A DNA stretch of 64,000 nt from Pedobacter sp. MC2016-05 (GCF_026239735.1 NZ_JAPIVT010000001.1:186001-250000); one strand, 5' to 3'. Numbered from the stretch's first letter, positions 26,226 to 36,158 are shown. Notes: generated by a model not told the origin, from the sequence alone. Program-made: numbers and translations.

Positions 26226-26870
26226 ATGAAGGATAATACCACCGCAAAAGAACAGATACTAAAAAAGATAAGGAAAGCGCTTTTGGAGAAGCGTGAAAAT
26301 CCCTATCCTAATGCGGAGGAAAGTCCTCTTTACAAAAAAAACACCCAAGAACTTGAGGTACTATTTGCCGAGCAGTTGACTGCTATTTCAGGAAATTTTA
26401 TCTTTTGTGAAGATGGCATCGATTTTTTTGAAAACATGCTTCAATTGGCAGATAAGTTTAAATGGCGCAAAATTTATTGCTGGGAACCTGAGCTTCAAGA
26501 GTTTTTGGCTAAATATGAATTTCCTTTTTACCAGACAGATAAAGATTTTGAACAGGCTGAAGTGGGCATCACATTGTGCGAGGCATTGGTTGCCAGAAAC
26601 GGCAGCGTAATGGTTACCAATCAAAGTGCAGCCGGCAGAAGGCTAAGCATTTTCCCGCATCATCACATTGTAATTGCCAGAACGAGTCAGCTGGTTTTAG
26701 ATTTGAAAGATGCCTTCCTGCTCCTTAAAAACAAATACGGAAATCAAATTCCATCGATGATCAGCAACATTACCGGACCAAGCAGGACGGCTGATATTGA
26801 GAAAACATTGGTTTTAGGTGCACACGGTCCAAAGGAACTTTTTGTTTTCTTGATTGACGATTTTAGTTAA
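26226..26870 (+). CDS. LUD-domain (LutC/YkgG-like) protein
   Basis: A 214-aa LUD-domain protein related to LutC of lactate oxidation. It has the typical ARNGSVMVTNQSAAGRRLSI centre and the ISNITGPSRTADIEKTLVLG end. No lutA or lutB neighbour is seen, so a lactate role is not supported by context. Genes of this kind commonly follow ftsH in Bacteroidota. The ATG at 26226 comes 156 bp after ftsH, with a terminator between. Confidence 0.85.
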   Translation: MKDNTTAKEQILKKIRKALLEKRENPYPNAEESPLYKKNTQELEVLFAEQLTAISGNFIFCEDGIDFFENMLQLADKFKWRKIYCWEPELQEFLAKYEFPFYQTDKDFEQAEVGITLCEALVARNGSVMVTNQSAAGRRLSIFPHHHIVIARTSQLVLDLKDAFLLLKNKYGNQIPSMISNITGPSRTADIEKTLVLGAHGPKELFVFLIDDFS

Positions 26871-26911
26871 AAAATTTCTATTTCTTATTTATTAACCATA
26901 TTTTTATACTA

Positions 26912-26934
26912 CATACCGTTTTAGTATGCGGTAT
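26912..26934. promoter_or_regulatory. Small palindrome before the KAS III gene
   Basis: ATACCG (26913-26918) pairs with CGGTAT (26929-26934), and CATAC (26912-26916) can instead pair with GTATG (26924-26928). It lies 8 nt before the ATG at 26942 and could be an operator or a leader hairpin. Weak evidence. Confidence 0.3.
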
Positions 26935-26941
26935 TATAATT

Positions 26942-28021
26942 ATGAGCAAAGTAATAAATACGGTTATCGCCGGCACTGGAAGTTATATTCCTGAAAATAT
27001 TATATCTGGTAACGAATTCCTAAATTCAACTTTTTTTGAGAATGGGAATCGACTAGAAAAGGAGAATTCCGAAATTATACACAAGTTTTCTGAAATTACC
27101 GAAATTGTAGAACGACGATATGCTTGTCCGGACCAATTGAATAATCATATTGGCGCTAAAGCAGCTGAAAAAGCAATCGAAGATGCTGGTATTGATAAAG
27201 AAACATTAGATTATATCATCTTCTGTCATAATTTTGGAGACATCCCCTTGGGAAGTAATCGTACAGATGTTTTACCTTCACTGGCAGCAAAAGTTAAGCA
27301 ACAGTTGGGCATTTTAAATCCCGATTGTGTGGCTTATGATATCATCTTTGGTTGCCCAGGTTGGGTTCAGGGTTCAATCCAGGCAGATTACTACATTAAG
27401 AGTGGTGACGCTAAAAGGGTGATGGTGATTGGAGCCGAAACCTTAAGCCGAATTATTGATCCGCATGACCGCGATAGCATGATATTTTCTGATGGAGCAG
27501 GAGCAGTAATTTATGAGGCAAAAGAAGAAGACTCGGAGCAGAAAGGGATTTTAGCCCACAAAACTGAAACCCACGCGGTAAATTATGGGAATTTACTCAT
27601 TATGGGTAAAGGTTCACACCCTGAAGAAACCAATGGCAACTATTATCTTAAAATGAATGGCCGTAAGCTCTATGAGTTTGCCGTGGTACAAGTACCTCAG
27701 GTAATTAAAAAAGCACTCGATAAGGCCGAACTAAGTGTAGAAGACGTTAATATCGTATTCGTTCACCAGGCTAATGGTAAAATGGATACGGCCATTATGA
27801 AGAGATTATTTAAACTTTACGGTAAAGATACTGTTCCAGAAAACCTGGTACCGATGACGATCTCCTGGCTGGGTAATAGTTCGGTTGCAACAGTACCAAC
27901 TTTATTAGATCTGGTATTGAAAGAACAAGTTAAAGATTACAAAGTGAAGCCTGGTGATGTAGCCGTTTTTGCTTCGGTTGGCGCTGGAATGCACATCAAC
28001 GCCTTTGTTTACCGTTTCTAA
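26942..28021 (+). CDS. Beta-ketoacyl-ACP synthase III-like enzyme
   Basis: A 359-aa thiolase-fold condensing enzyme of the FabH type. The catalytic triad is C138 in IFGCPGWVQG, H275 in FVHQANGKM and N312 in WLGNSSVATVP. It should condense an acyl-CoA starter with malonyl-ACP or act on a related substrate. It is longer than E. coli FabH (317 aa), with an extra N-terminal stretch near residues 25-55. It stands alone rather than in a fab cluster, so a specialised role is possible. Its stop overlaps the convergent TPR gene by 4 bp. Confidence 0.9.
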   Translation: MSKVINTVIAGTGSYIPENIISGNEFLNSTFFENGNRLEKENSEIIHKFSEITEIVERRYACPDQLNNHIGAKAAEKAIEDAGIDKETLDYIIFCHNFGDIPLGSNRTDVLPSLAAKVKQQLGILNPDCVAYDIIFGCPGWVQGSIQADYYIKSGDAKRVMVIGAETLSRIIDPHDRDSMIFSDGAGAVIYEAKEEDSEQKGILAHKTETHAVNYGNLLIMGKGSHPEETNGNYYLKMNGRKLYEFAVVQVPQVIKKALDKAELSVEDVNIVFVHQANGKMDTAIMKRLFKLYGKDTVPENLVPMTISWLGNSSVATVPTLLDLVLKEQVKDYKVKPGDVAVFASVGAGMHINAFVYRF

Positions 28022-29502
28022 TTAAGCCTTTTCAAACCCGCTTTAGCCTGGCTTTCAATACTGCTTTCATATTCATGATTTTTCATGGAAATAGCATTAT
28101 TGAAAGCCTCTTTTGCTTTTGCAAAGTTCTTGCGCTTTTCATAAACTTTGCCCATTTGTAAAGCAGCATTTGCAGCAAAATAATATTTTGAATTTTTACC
28201 CAGGTTGATTGTGGCCTGATAAGCATTTAAGGCATCTTCGTCTTTTCCTAAATCATCATAAATTCTGCCCAAACGGTAGTTAAATTCTGTTTTATCCTTA
28301 TCCGAAGAAAAATCCGCAGTTTTTTTGTCGCCTAAAAGTTGTAATGCCTTAGTTAAATAGCCGCCATCAAATAACAACCTTGCTTTTAACAAATCAATGG
28401 ATGGTTGTGGAGATGACGCTTCATTTTTTGCTTGCTTATCTTTCTCATTATAGGCGTAACCGTTGTTAATAGCTTTAGCCGCAAACCCGGAGTAACCATT
28501 TTTATCACCTTTTAATAACGCAATCCAGCCTAAATGCAAGTAAGTATCTTTGATATAATTTACACCCTTATTACTGCTTAAAAAGTGATTGAAATAGGTA
28601 GCTGCAGACAGATCTAGCTTATTTAAGTGTGCTAAACCTTCTAAATAATCCAAATAGGGAAAGGGTTGGTAAAGCGAGCCCTCCGGTTTTTTTGCGAGAA
28701 TGGCAATCGCTTCATCATTGTGTGCGTTCTTGATGCAAACATAGCTTCGTAAATAGCTTTTTAATAGGCTTGTATCCGCTATCCGATCCGTGTATTTCAT
28801 TGTCTTTGAATAGGCCAAACTGCTATGGGCAACATCAGTTAATACATAAGCATAGTAAAAAACCACTTCTTCATAAAACGGTTCATAAGATGACTTTGGC
28901 AAATTATCAGCCAGCTTTTCGAACATACTTAAGCCCGTTTGAAGATTTCCTTTTATTCCAAAAGTTGATAAAGTACTTTTTAGTGCACCATCGGGAAGAT
29001 TTCCCAGAACAGCATTAATTAAGCCTAAACCTTTCATGTTCAGGTGGAAGTTGGGAAATTTTTTGCTATTATCCTGCAGCAATCCGTTGGCTTTTTTTAT
29101 TTCCATGGCGGCGTTGAAATACTCCCCAAAGCGACCGCGAATTAAAGCCCATTGTAAATTGATTTCAGCCTGTGCGTATAAATAGTACGGGGAGCTTTTA
29201 TCATCATCACTTATTTGGTCCAGCCTTGATGATTTATTTCCTTTTAAACGATCGAAATCTGCCTTGCTTTCGGATGTTAAAATAGTAAAATAATCAACAT
29301 AGTTTTCCAAAAGGGGAGTGATGGAATTATTTGGATGTTGCTTTTTTTCTGTAGAGATATAAGCTCTTGCATTGCCCAGCTTAAGCTCAAATATACTTTT
29401 ATAGGCATTTAAGCAATTGGCATTAAAATCGAAATTGGCGAAGAGCGAAAGTGGAAAAACCAGTAAAGTTAGTAGGGTAAGTAAGCGCAAAAATTTAATC
29501 AT
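28018..29502 (-). CDS. Exported TPR-repeat protein
   Basis: A 494-aa protein with a signal peptide ending LFANF. It is helical throughout, with recognisable TPR units in the last third (LGRIYDDLGKDEDALNAYQA and ALQMGKVYEKRKNFAKAKEA). TPR arrays mediate protein binding. No enzymatic motif is seen. It faces the KAS III gene tail to tail. Confidence 0.85.
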   Translation of the reverse strand: MIKFLRLLTLLTLLVFPLSLFANFDFNANCLNAYKSIFELKLGNARAYISTEKKQHPNNSITPLLENYVDYFTILTSESKADFDRLKGNKSSRLDQISDDDKSSPYYLYAQAEINLQWALIRGRFGEYFNAAMEIKKANGLLQDNSKKFPNFHLNMKGLGLINAVLGNLPDGALKSTLSTFGIKGNLQTGLSMFEKLADNLPKSSYEPFYEEVVFYYAYVLTDVAHSSLAYSKTMKYTDRIADTSLLKSYLRSYVCIKNAHNDEAIAILAKKPEGSLYQPFPYLDYLEGLAHLNKLDLSAATYFNHFLSSNKGVNYIKDTYLHLGWIALLKGDKNGYSGFAAKAINNGYAYNEKDKQAKNEASSPQPSIDLLKARLLFDGGYLTKALQLLGDKKTADFSSDKDKTEFNYRLGRIYDDLGKDEDALNAYQATINLGKNSKYYFAANAALQMGKVYEKRKNFAKAKEAFNNAISMKNHEYESSIESQAKAGLKRLN

Positions 29503-29599
29503 TTGGGATAGTCTTGTTATTATTGCACAGCAAAGTAATTTTCAATTGAAAACAAATATTTAAGTTAACGCATAAATATCATTCTTGTTTTGTGTAGAA

Positions 29600-29631
29600 A
29601 CAAAAAACGTCCTGATTTTCATCAAGACGTT
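29600..29631 (-). terminator. Terminator after the zinc-ribbon gene
   Basis: Arms 29606-29616 and 29621-29631 pair with one mismatch; on the minus strand the hairpin is followed by TTTTTTG. Confidence 0.85.
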
Positions 29632-29655
29632 CTTTAAAATTTTTTTGAGAAAAAA

Positions 29656-30399
29656 TTAAGCTTCTGCTACTTCGTGAGTTAAAGCCTCATCAACCAAAAT
29701 ACGGCCACAGTGTTCGCAAACGATGATTTTTTTACGCTGACGAATATCCAATTGACGTTGAGGTGGAATCTGGTTAAAACAACCTGAACAAGAATCACGA
29801 TCGATCGTTACAACAGCCAAACCGTTAATAGCGTTTTTGCGCAAACGTTTATAAGCGATTAATAATCTCTCATCAATAGTTGGCTCTGCTTTATCAGCTT
29901 TCTTTTGTAAATCTTGCTCTTCCTTTTCAGTTTCAGCAGTAATTACATCTAACTCGCCTTTTTTAATATCCAAATCTTTCTTTCTACCTTCTAATTCAGC
30001 TTTAGCAGCTTCATAGATTTCGGTTTTAGAAGTGATTTCGAAACCATGCTCTTTAATTTTCTTTTCAGAAACCTGAATGTCTAATCCCTGAATCTCAATT
30101 TCTTTAGTTAAAGCATCGTATTCACGGTTGTTTTTAACTTCTTTTAATTGAGTATCATATCTTTTGATTGCTGCCTGAGCATCTTTGATTGTATTTTTAC
30201 GGTTTACGATCGAATCCTCAAGATCATCAAGTTCACCTTTGATTTTTGAGATTCTAGTTTCTAATCCTAAAACATCATCTTCTAAATCGGCAACTTCCAT
30301 TGGCAACTCACCACGTACCTGGCGAATTTTATCAATTTTGGTGTGGATATTTTGTAATTCGTATAAAGCCTTTAGCTTTTGTTCTACGGTTTGTTCCAT
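29656..30399 (-). CDS. Coiled-coil protein with C4 zinc ribbon
   Basis: A 247-aa cytoplasmic protein. Residues about 5-180 form a long antiparallel coiled coil rich in Lys and Glu; the C-terminus has a C4 zinc ribbon with C204, C207, C228 and C231 (CSGC and CEHC). Proteins of this build resemble the CdsZ/zf-RING_7 group; the substrate is unclear. The start codon overlaps the stop of the Nif3 gene (TAATG), so translation is coupled, a pairing also common elsewhere. Confidence 0.9.
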   Translation of the reverse strand: MEQTVEQKLKALYELQNIHTKIDKIRQVRGELPMEVADLEDDVLGLETRISKIKGELDDLEDSIVNRKNTIKDAQAAIKRYDTQLKEVKNNREYDALTKEIEIQGLDIQVSEKKIKEHGFEITSKTEIYEAAKAELEGRKKDLDIKKGELDVITAETEKEEQDLQKKADKAEPTIDERLLIAYKRLRKNAINGLAVVTIDRDSCSGCFNQIPPQRQLDIRQRKKIIVCEHCGRILVDEALTHEVAEA

Positions 30400-31496
30400 T
30401 AAAACAAGTAATTTATGGGGTTTGTATTTTGCTCCGTTAAACGGATTGCAAAGTTAGTAAATTTTTTCTGAATAATTTCAAGCAATAAATTAGATGTAAA
30501 TTGTTCAGTTTCAAAGTGTCCGATGTCGGCGATGATGATTTTTTCTTCCGCATCAAAAAACTCATGATACTTAAAATCTGCACTAATAAAAGCATCTGCT
30601 CCTGCGGCAATTGCATCTTTAAGCAAAAAACTACCTGAACCTCCACAAACAGCCACTTTTTTTATCCTTTTTGTAATCACACCAGTATGCCTTACCACTT
30701 TGGCCTGCATTCTATCTTTTACCAGGTGTAAAAAATCATAAGCATCCATATCGTATTCCAGCCAGCCCATCATCCCCGATCCTACCAGTTGATGTTTATT
30801 TTCCAGTTTATAAATATCGTAAGCTACTTCTTCATAAGGATGGTTTTCAAACAAGGCCACCAAAATTTTCCGTTCTGCCTGGGTAGGATAAACCATTTCA
30901 ATCCGTATTTCAGATTCTCTATGGCGAACACCTTTTTCACCAACAAAAGGATCAGAATCTTCATTGCCTTTGAAAGTGCCAAAACCTTCAGCATTGAAAC
31001 TGCACTCGCTATAGTTGCCGATATTGCCTGCGCCAGCATAAAATAAAGCCGAACGGAGTTGCTCTGCTTGCGCTTGAGGACAATAGGTAACCAGTTTTTT
31101 CAATAAGCCTGGTTTTGGAACCAATACTTTTGTACCCGTTAGACCTAACCGTTCGCAGATTTTGGCATTTACGCCAGTATGAACACTATCCAGATTAGTA
31201 TGTATGGCGTACAAAGCAATATTGTTTTTTATGGCTTTCAGCACTACGCGTTCTACATAGTTTTTACCATTGAGTTTTTTTAGTCCTTTAAATACGATGG
31301 GGTGATGCGTGATAATGAGGTTACAGCCAGTAGAAATGGCTTCATCAACAACTGATTCTATACAATCTAAAGCAACCAATGCCGCCCTGATTTCCATTTT
31401 CGGATCGCCAACAATTAAACCGGAATTATCATAGTCTTCCTGATAATGCAATGGCGCAATGCTTTCCAGATAATTCGTTAATTCTGATAATCTCAT
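30399..31496 (-). CDS. Nif3-like dinuclear metal protein
   Basis: A 365-aa member of the NIF3/YbgI/YqfO family, which forms hexameric rings with two metals per subunit. Metal-ligand motifs are ITHHPIVFKG near residue 65, AIHTNLDSVH near 100 and DIGHFETEQ near 335. A central PII-like insertion (about 130-235) gives the longer YqfO form. The function is not settled. The ATG at 31496 starts the conserved MRLSELTNYLESIAP; longer readings lack homology. Confidence 0.92.
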   Translation of the reverse strand: MRLSELTNYLESIAPLHYQEDYDNSGLIVGDPKMEIRAALVALDCIESVVDEAISTGCNLIITHHPIVFKGLKKLNGKNYVERVVLKAIKNNIALYAIHTNLDSVHTGVNAKICERLGLTGTKVLVPKPGLLKKLVTYCPQAQAEQLRSALFYAGAGNIGNYSECSFNAEGFGTFKGNEDSDPFVGEKGVRHRESEIRIEMVYPTQAERKILVALFENHPYEEVAYDIYKLENKHQLVGSGMMGWLEYDMDAYDFLHLVKDRMQAKVVRHTGVITKRIKKVAVCGGSGSFLLKDAIAAGADAFISADFKYHEFFDAEEKIIIADIGHFETEQFTSNLLLEIIQKKFTNFAIRLTEQNTNPINYLF

Positions 31497-31888
31497 GGTA
31501 TAAAGATATATATTTTGAGGTTTTTGTCTGACGAGAATTATCATAAAAACCACTTTTATTAGAAACCATCCGCAACCCCTCCTTGAAAATAAGGAAGGGA
31601 GTTGGATAGTGGGAAAAACTTTGAATGGAGGGATATTATAGTTTTACTGGGTTAAAAATACATACAGCAATTTAAATAATCCTTTATACTGTCTAATCCC
31701 CTACTTTTTTAGTTGGGACAGGGGTGATAAACCGAACCAAAGCAGTACAAATTTTTTCCACCTAAACCCGATAGCAACGAAAAGCCCGCAAACCCGATTC
31801 TTTATCGGGTGCGGGCTTGGAGTGCATAGCGGGACTAACCTAAAAAAAGTTTCTGTCCTTGCTTTTCAAATGATTGATATTTTACTAA
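31497..31888. other. Gene-free 392-bp spacer holding three palindromes
   Basis: No coding region is seen. Three separate inverted repeats occur: CCCTCCTT with AAGGAAGGG (31577-31599), ATCCCCT with AGGGGTGAT (31696-31728), and the large hairpin at 31767-31833. The last two lie between a Nif3 gene promoter and the TM2 gene end and look like accumulated intergenic repeats. Confidence 0.7.
31767..31833. repeat. Long CCCGAT...GCGGGC hairpin repeat
   Basis: AAGCCCGC (31782-31789) pairs with GCGGGCTT (31811-31818) and ACCCGAT (31792-31798) with ATCGGGT (31804-31810), giving a 15-bp stem with a 2-nt bulge. Outer arms CCCGATAGCAACG and GTGCATAGCGGG extend it loosely. It is much GC-richer than its surroundings. 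It resembles a widespread Bacteroidota intergenic repeat; the element at 42128-42212 seems related. Confidence 0.75.
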
Positions 31889-32260
31889 TTATTGAAATCC
31901 ACCACCCATTCTTACCATTTGCAAACTTTCAAAAACTGCTTTCTGGTTGTATTCAAAAGCCAAACTTTTGTGGTTGATCACGTCAACTATGGTTCCGATC
32001 ATACATAACCCGCCAGTGAAAAAGTATAAAATACCCATTCCAATCTGGCCAATTACAAATCGGTGTATTCCGGCGAAGCCAAGGAACCCGATTAAGGCTA
32101 GCAATAAAATTTCTGACGGCTGTTTTCTGCGGCTACCATAAATCATTAAGAAATTACGGAGTTGCTGCTCGTTTAAACCTGTTGTTGCTTGTTGTAAGTA
32201 AGCATATTCTTCTGGCGTTATACCTGGTAACGACATTAAAGGTGATTGATATATATCCAT
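31889..32260 (-). CDS. TM2-domain membrane protein
   Basis: A 123-aa protein with a short helical N-terminus and a TM2 domain at about 45-100: two membrane helices around GIHRFVIGQIGMGILYFFTGG, with the conserved Gly-x-x-Arg-Phe turn. TM2 proteins are small inner-membrane proteins of unclear role. It lies 5 bp downstream of the DUF2752 gene on the same strand, so the two are probably cotranscribed. Confidence 0.92.
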   Translation of the reverse strand: MDIYQSPLMSLPGITPEEYAYLQQATTGLNEQQLRNFLMIYGSRRKQPSEILLLALIGFLGFAGIHRFVIGQIGMGILYFFTGGLCMIGTIVDVINHKSLAFEYNQKAVFESLQMVRMGGGFQ

Positions 32261-32265
32261 GGTTT

Positions 32266-32568
32266 CTATGTATTAGTGGTTTGAATTTTAAATTTGTTTC
32301 TATTTTTTATTAATGTATAAACTCTAAAAAGTATAATCAAAAGCGCTGGAAAGCCAAACCAATGTTGGGAAAAGCTTTCGGTAAACTGGCCATGAAAAAT
32401 ATGGCTTATCGACCTTCCTAAACCGCATCCCGGACACCAACCTGTGTAGCCTAAATTAGCCACCGGACAAAGTGTAAAGTGATGCTCATGACCATTAGCT
32501 GTTGCCAATAACACTAAAGCTGTCAGCCAGAACACAAGCTCCACTGGAAAGTTTTTAATGTGTTTCAT
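32266..32568 (-). CDS. DUF2752 membrane protein
   Basis: A 100-aa DUF2752 protein with two membrane helices and the signature WCPGCGLGRS (C45 and C48); a third cysteine is C34. The function is unknown; the Cys motif suggests metal binding or redox. It forms a two-gene unit with the TM2 gene. Confidence 0.9.
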   Translation of the reverse strand: MKHIKNFPVELVFWLTALVLLATANGHEHHFTLCPVANLGYTGWCPGCGLGRSISHIFHGQFTESFSQHWFGFPALLIILFRVYTLIKNRNKFKIQTTNT

Positions 32569-32712
32569 GCTTTCAATTTATATATTTTAGAGGATTTGAG
32601 CCGTGCTTTGTTACAGGGATAGCCGTTTATTCGACCAACCGTAAATATATCCCGACGAATTACGATCAACACCCGAAGAATAACGAACAAACTTAAAAAA
32701 CCTTTAATAAAG

Positions 32713-32747
32713 TTTGCGGTTAAATATAAAAGATAAGCTTATTTTTG
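32713..32747 (+). promoter_or_regulatory. Promoter of mfd (TTTG and TATTTTTG)
   Basis: A TTTG at 32713-32716 and a TATTTTTG at 32740-32747 are 23 bp apart, close to the Bacteroidota -33/-7 spacing. The -7 box ends 4 nt before the TTG start codon, so the transcript should have little or no leader. Confidence 0.6.
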
Positions 32748-32751
32748 TGCC

Positions 32752-35700
32752 TTGAACATTCGTGATTTAATAACCCGTTACAAAAACGACGAGAGGGTAA
32801 CTGAATTTACCAAAGCGTTAAACTCCACTAAAAACCCAAAGATACAATTGAAGGGATTGGTGGGTTCTGCCGATGCTATTGTAGCACTTTCCTCTTATTT
32901 TCTACTCCATAAACCTTTACTTTTTGTACTTCCAGATAGGGAAGAAGCAGCCTATTTTCAATCAGATTTGGAAAGTGTTTTAGATAAACAGGTTCTGCTT
33001 TTTCCATCTTCCTACCGCAAATCATTTGATTTTACGCAGGTTGATACCGCAAATGTACTGGCCAGGGCAGAAGTTTTAAATGAGCTTAACCACGATTCGG
33101 AATATGGTAATATTGTGGTTTCCTACCCCGAAGCGATTGCAGAAAAGGTAATTGATCGCTCTGCGTTGGAAAAAAACACCTTAGAAATTAGCCTCGGCGC
33201 TAAACTGGGTATCGATTTTATCAATGAATTTTTAATTGATTATGATTTCGATAGACGGGATTTCGTTTACGAGCCTGGGCAGTTTTCTATTCGTGGCGGT
33301 ATTGTAGATATATTTTCTTTCTCTTCTGATTTGCCTTACCGCATTGAGTTTTTTGGTGATGAAGTAGAAAGCATCAGAAGTTTTGAAATTGAAAGTCAGC
33401 TTTCGGTAGCCGATGTAAAAACGCTTACGATTGTACCCAATGTACAAGCCAAGTTCTTAACCGAAAGTAACATCAGCATTCTCGATTATATTGATCAGGA
33501 TACGCAGCTTTGGTTTAAAGATGTAGAGTTTACCCTTGATATTGTTAAAGCAGGCTACAAAAAGGCTGTAGAATTGTGGAAAGCACTTTCTCTTGACGAT
33601 AAGAATAAAAATCCGGATTGGATTGATCCGAAATTTGCTTTCAGCGACGAGAAATTACTAGGTGACCATTTACATGATTTTCCTTTAGTTGAATTTGGAA
33701 AGCAATTCTTTTATAAAACCGACGATCGTTTCGAATTTGAAACCAAACCGCAGCCATCGTTCAATAAAGATTTTAATCTCTTAATTCACAATCTAAAAGA
33801 AAATGAAAAAGAGGGAATTGTAAATTTTATTTTTACGGATTCGCCGAAACAAATTGAACGTTTATATGCCATTTTGGAAGATATAGATAAGACGGCCAAG
33901 TTTACGCCCATCAACAGCATGTTGCGTGAAGGTTTTGTTGATCCAAAAATTCAGACTGCTTTTTATACCGACCACCAGATATTTGATCGTTACTACAAAT
34001 ACAAGCTGAAGAAAGGTTATCAAAAAAGTCAGGCGATTACGCTGAAAGATCTTCGTGAATTAAAATCCGGAGATTATGTCACCCACATTGATCATGGTAT
34101 TGGGAAATATGCCGGATTGGAAAAGGTAGAAGTAAACGGCAAAACGCAGGAAATGATCCGCCTGATTTATGCCGATAATGATTTGCTTTATGTAAACATC
34201 AACTCTCTAAATCGCATTGCGAAATATAGTGGTAAAGAAAGCGGCGTACCGAAAATGAATAAACTGGGTACCGACGCCTGGGATAAACTCAAAAAAACCA
34301 CAAAAAAAAAAGTTAAAGACATTGCCCGTGATTTGATTAAGCTTTACGCTTTACGCAAAACACAAGCAGGAACGGCGTTTTCTCCTGATGGCTATTTGCA
34401 GACCGAACTCGAAGCATCTTTCATTTATGAAGATACTCCAGATCAGCTGAAAGCAACGCAGGATGTGAAAAGAGATATGGAAGCACCACACCCAATGGAT
34501 CGTTTGGTTTGTGGTGATGTGGGTTTTGGTAAAACGGAAATCGCTGTTCGTGCCGCTTTTAAAGCCGTTGCTGAAGGAAAACAGGCGGCGATTCTGGTTC
34601 CAACTACCATTTTAGCTTTACAGCATTTCAAAACATTCTCCTCTCGTTTAAAAGATTTCCCGGTTACGGTAGATTATATCAATCGCTTTAAAACCAACAA
34701 GCAGATAAAAGATACTTTGGCTGAAGCAGCTGCCGGAAAAGTTGATATATTAATCGGTACTCACCGTTTGTTGAGTAAAGATGTAAAGTTCAAAGATCTG
34801 GGCATCATGATTATTGACGAAGAACAGAAGTTTGGCGTAACGGCAAAAGAAAGGCTCAAAGCTGTTCGTGTAAATGTAGATACGTTAACGCTTACCGCGA
34901 CACCGATTCCAAGGACGTTGCATTTCTCTTTGATGGGTGCCCGGGATTTATCAATCATCAGTACGCCACCGCCAAATCGCCAACCAGTAAGTACTGAATT
35001 GCACGTTTTTAACGATAAACTGATCCAGGAAGCTGTTCAATTTGAATTGGATCGCGGCGGACAGGTTTTCTTCATCCACAACCGTGTGAATGATTTAATG
35101 CAATTGGGTGGATTGATTCAGAAATTGGTTCCTAAAGCCCGCATCGGGATTGCGCATGGCCAGTTAGATGGTGATCAGCTAGAGGATGTGATGCTTGATT
35201 TTATTAATGGCGAAAAGGATGTTTTGGTGGCTACCACCATTATTGAAGCTGGTTTGGATATTCCGAATGCGAATACAATCATCATCAATCACGCACATAT
35301 GTTCGGCCTGAGCGATTTACACCAAATGCGTGGTCGAGTAGGGCGGAGCAATAAAAAGGCTTTCTGTTATTTATTGTCGCCACCACTTTCTACCTTAACC
35401 TCAGAAGCTAGAAAACGCTTAAGTGCTATCGAAGAATTTTCTGATTTAGGAAGCGGTTTCAATGTGGCGATGCGGGATTTAGACATCCGCGGAAGCGGGA
35501 ATTTATTGGGAGCAGAGCAAAGTGGTTTTATCGCTGAAATTGGTTTCGAAATGTACCACAAAATTCTAGATGAGGCTATTCAAGAATTGAAAGAAGCAGA
35601 ATTTAAAGGTTTATTCGAGAATGAACCTGCAAGGGCTTTCGTAGGCTTTACACAGGTTGATACCGATTTGGAACTTTACATTCCAGATGCCTATATCACC

Positions 35701-36090
35701 AACATCACCGAACGTTATAATTTATATACTGAACTTTCTAAACTGGAAAATGAAACCGAACTGGCTGTTTTTGAGAAACATTTAGCCGATCGCTTCGGTC
35801 CAGTTCCGCCACAGGTTAAAACAATGTTAAGTGTGGTCAGATTGCAGTGGTTAGGCAAAAAGTTGGGTTTTGAAAAGATTAGCTTTAAGAAAAATAGTTT
35901 ACGCGGTTATTTCCTGAGCGATAAACAATCTGCTTATTTCGATTCAAATACTTTTACCAAGATTTTAACTTTCGCTCAAAATCATCCCCGGATGTGCAAT
36001 TTAAAGGAGGTTAAAAACACCTTGCGCATCGCTTTTGATAATGTGACTACTGTTGAAGAGGCTATTCAAACTTTAACGCTGATTGATTAG
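32752..36090 (+). CDS. mfd: Transcription-repair coupling factor Mfd
   Basis: This translocase removes RNA polymerase stalled at DNA damage and recruits UvrA, 1112 aa. It has the UvrB-like N-terminal part, the RNA-polymerase-binding CarD-like domain (GDYVTHIDHGIGKYAGLEK, near 440), and the helicase motor with GDVGFGKTE (Walker A, about 588) and IIDEEQKFGV. Later motifs LTATPIPRTL and QMRGRVGRSNKKAFCYLL and the C-terminal D7 domain follow. The start is TTG at 32752; no ATG lies in the conserved N-terminus. Confidence 0.97.
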   Translation: MNIRDLITRYKNDERVTEFTKALNSTKNPKIQLKGLVGSADAIVALSSYFLLHKPLLFVLPDREEAAYFQSDLESVLDKQVLLFPSSYRKSFDFTQVDTANVLARAEVLNELNHDSEYGNIVVSYPEAIAEKVIDRSALEKNTLEISLGAKLGIDFINEFLIDYDFDRRDFVYEPGQFSIRGGIVDIFSFSSDLPYRIEFFGDEVESIRSFEIESQLSVADVKTLTIVPNVQAKFLTESNISILDYIDQDTQLWFKDVEFTLDIVKAGYKKAVELWKALSLDDKNKNPDWIDPKFAFSDEKLLGDHLHDFPLVEFGKQFFYKTDDRFEFETKPQPSFNKDFNLLIHNLKENEKEGIVNFIFTDSPKQIERLYAILEDIDKTAKFTPINSMLREGFVDPKIQTAFYTDHQIFDRYYKYKLKKGYQKSQAITLKDLRELKSGDYVTHIDHGIGKYAGLEKVEVNGKTQEMIRLIYADNDLLYVNINSLNRIAKYSGKESGVPKMNKLGTDAWDKLKKTTKKKVKDIARDLIKLYALRKTQAGTAFSPDGYLQTELEASFIYEDTPDQLKATQDVKRDMEAPHPMDRLVCGDVGFGKTEIAVRAAFKAVAEGKQAAILVPTTILALQHFKTFSSRLKDFPVTVDYINRFKTNKQIKDTLAEAAAGKVDILIGTHRLLSKDVKFKDLGIMIIDEEQKFGVTAKERLKAVRVNVDTLTLTATPIPRTLHFSLMGARDLSIISTPPPNRQPVSTELHVFNDKLIQEAVQFELDRGGQVFFIHNRVNDLMQLGGLIQKLVPKARIGIAHGQLDGDQLEDVMLDFINGEKDVLVATTIIEAGLDIPNANTIIINHAHMFGLSDLHQMRGRVGRSNKKAFCYLLSPPLSTLTSEARKRLSAIEEFSDLGSGFNVAMRDLDIRGSGNLLGAEQSGFIAEIGFEMYHKILDEAIQELKEAEFKGLFENEPARAFVGFTQVDTDLELYIPDAYITNITERYNLYTELSKLENETELAVFEKHLADRFGPVPPQVKTMLSVVRLQWLGKKLGFEKISFKKNSLRGYFLSDKQSAYFDSNTFTKILTFAQNHPRMCNLKEVKNTLRIAFDNVTTVEEAIQTLTLID

Positions 36091-36158
36091 CTAAGTACAG
36101 ATTTGTTTATTACGGTTTGTAAAGACTACAGACCGAGGCGCATAATTATTAAATGCAG

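Noticed and set aside
26226-26870. LUD gene as part of a lactate oxidation operon
   Set aside because: No lutA or lutB neighbour is present, and LUD proteins after ftsH are common in this phylum.
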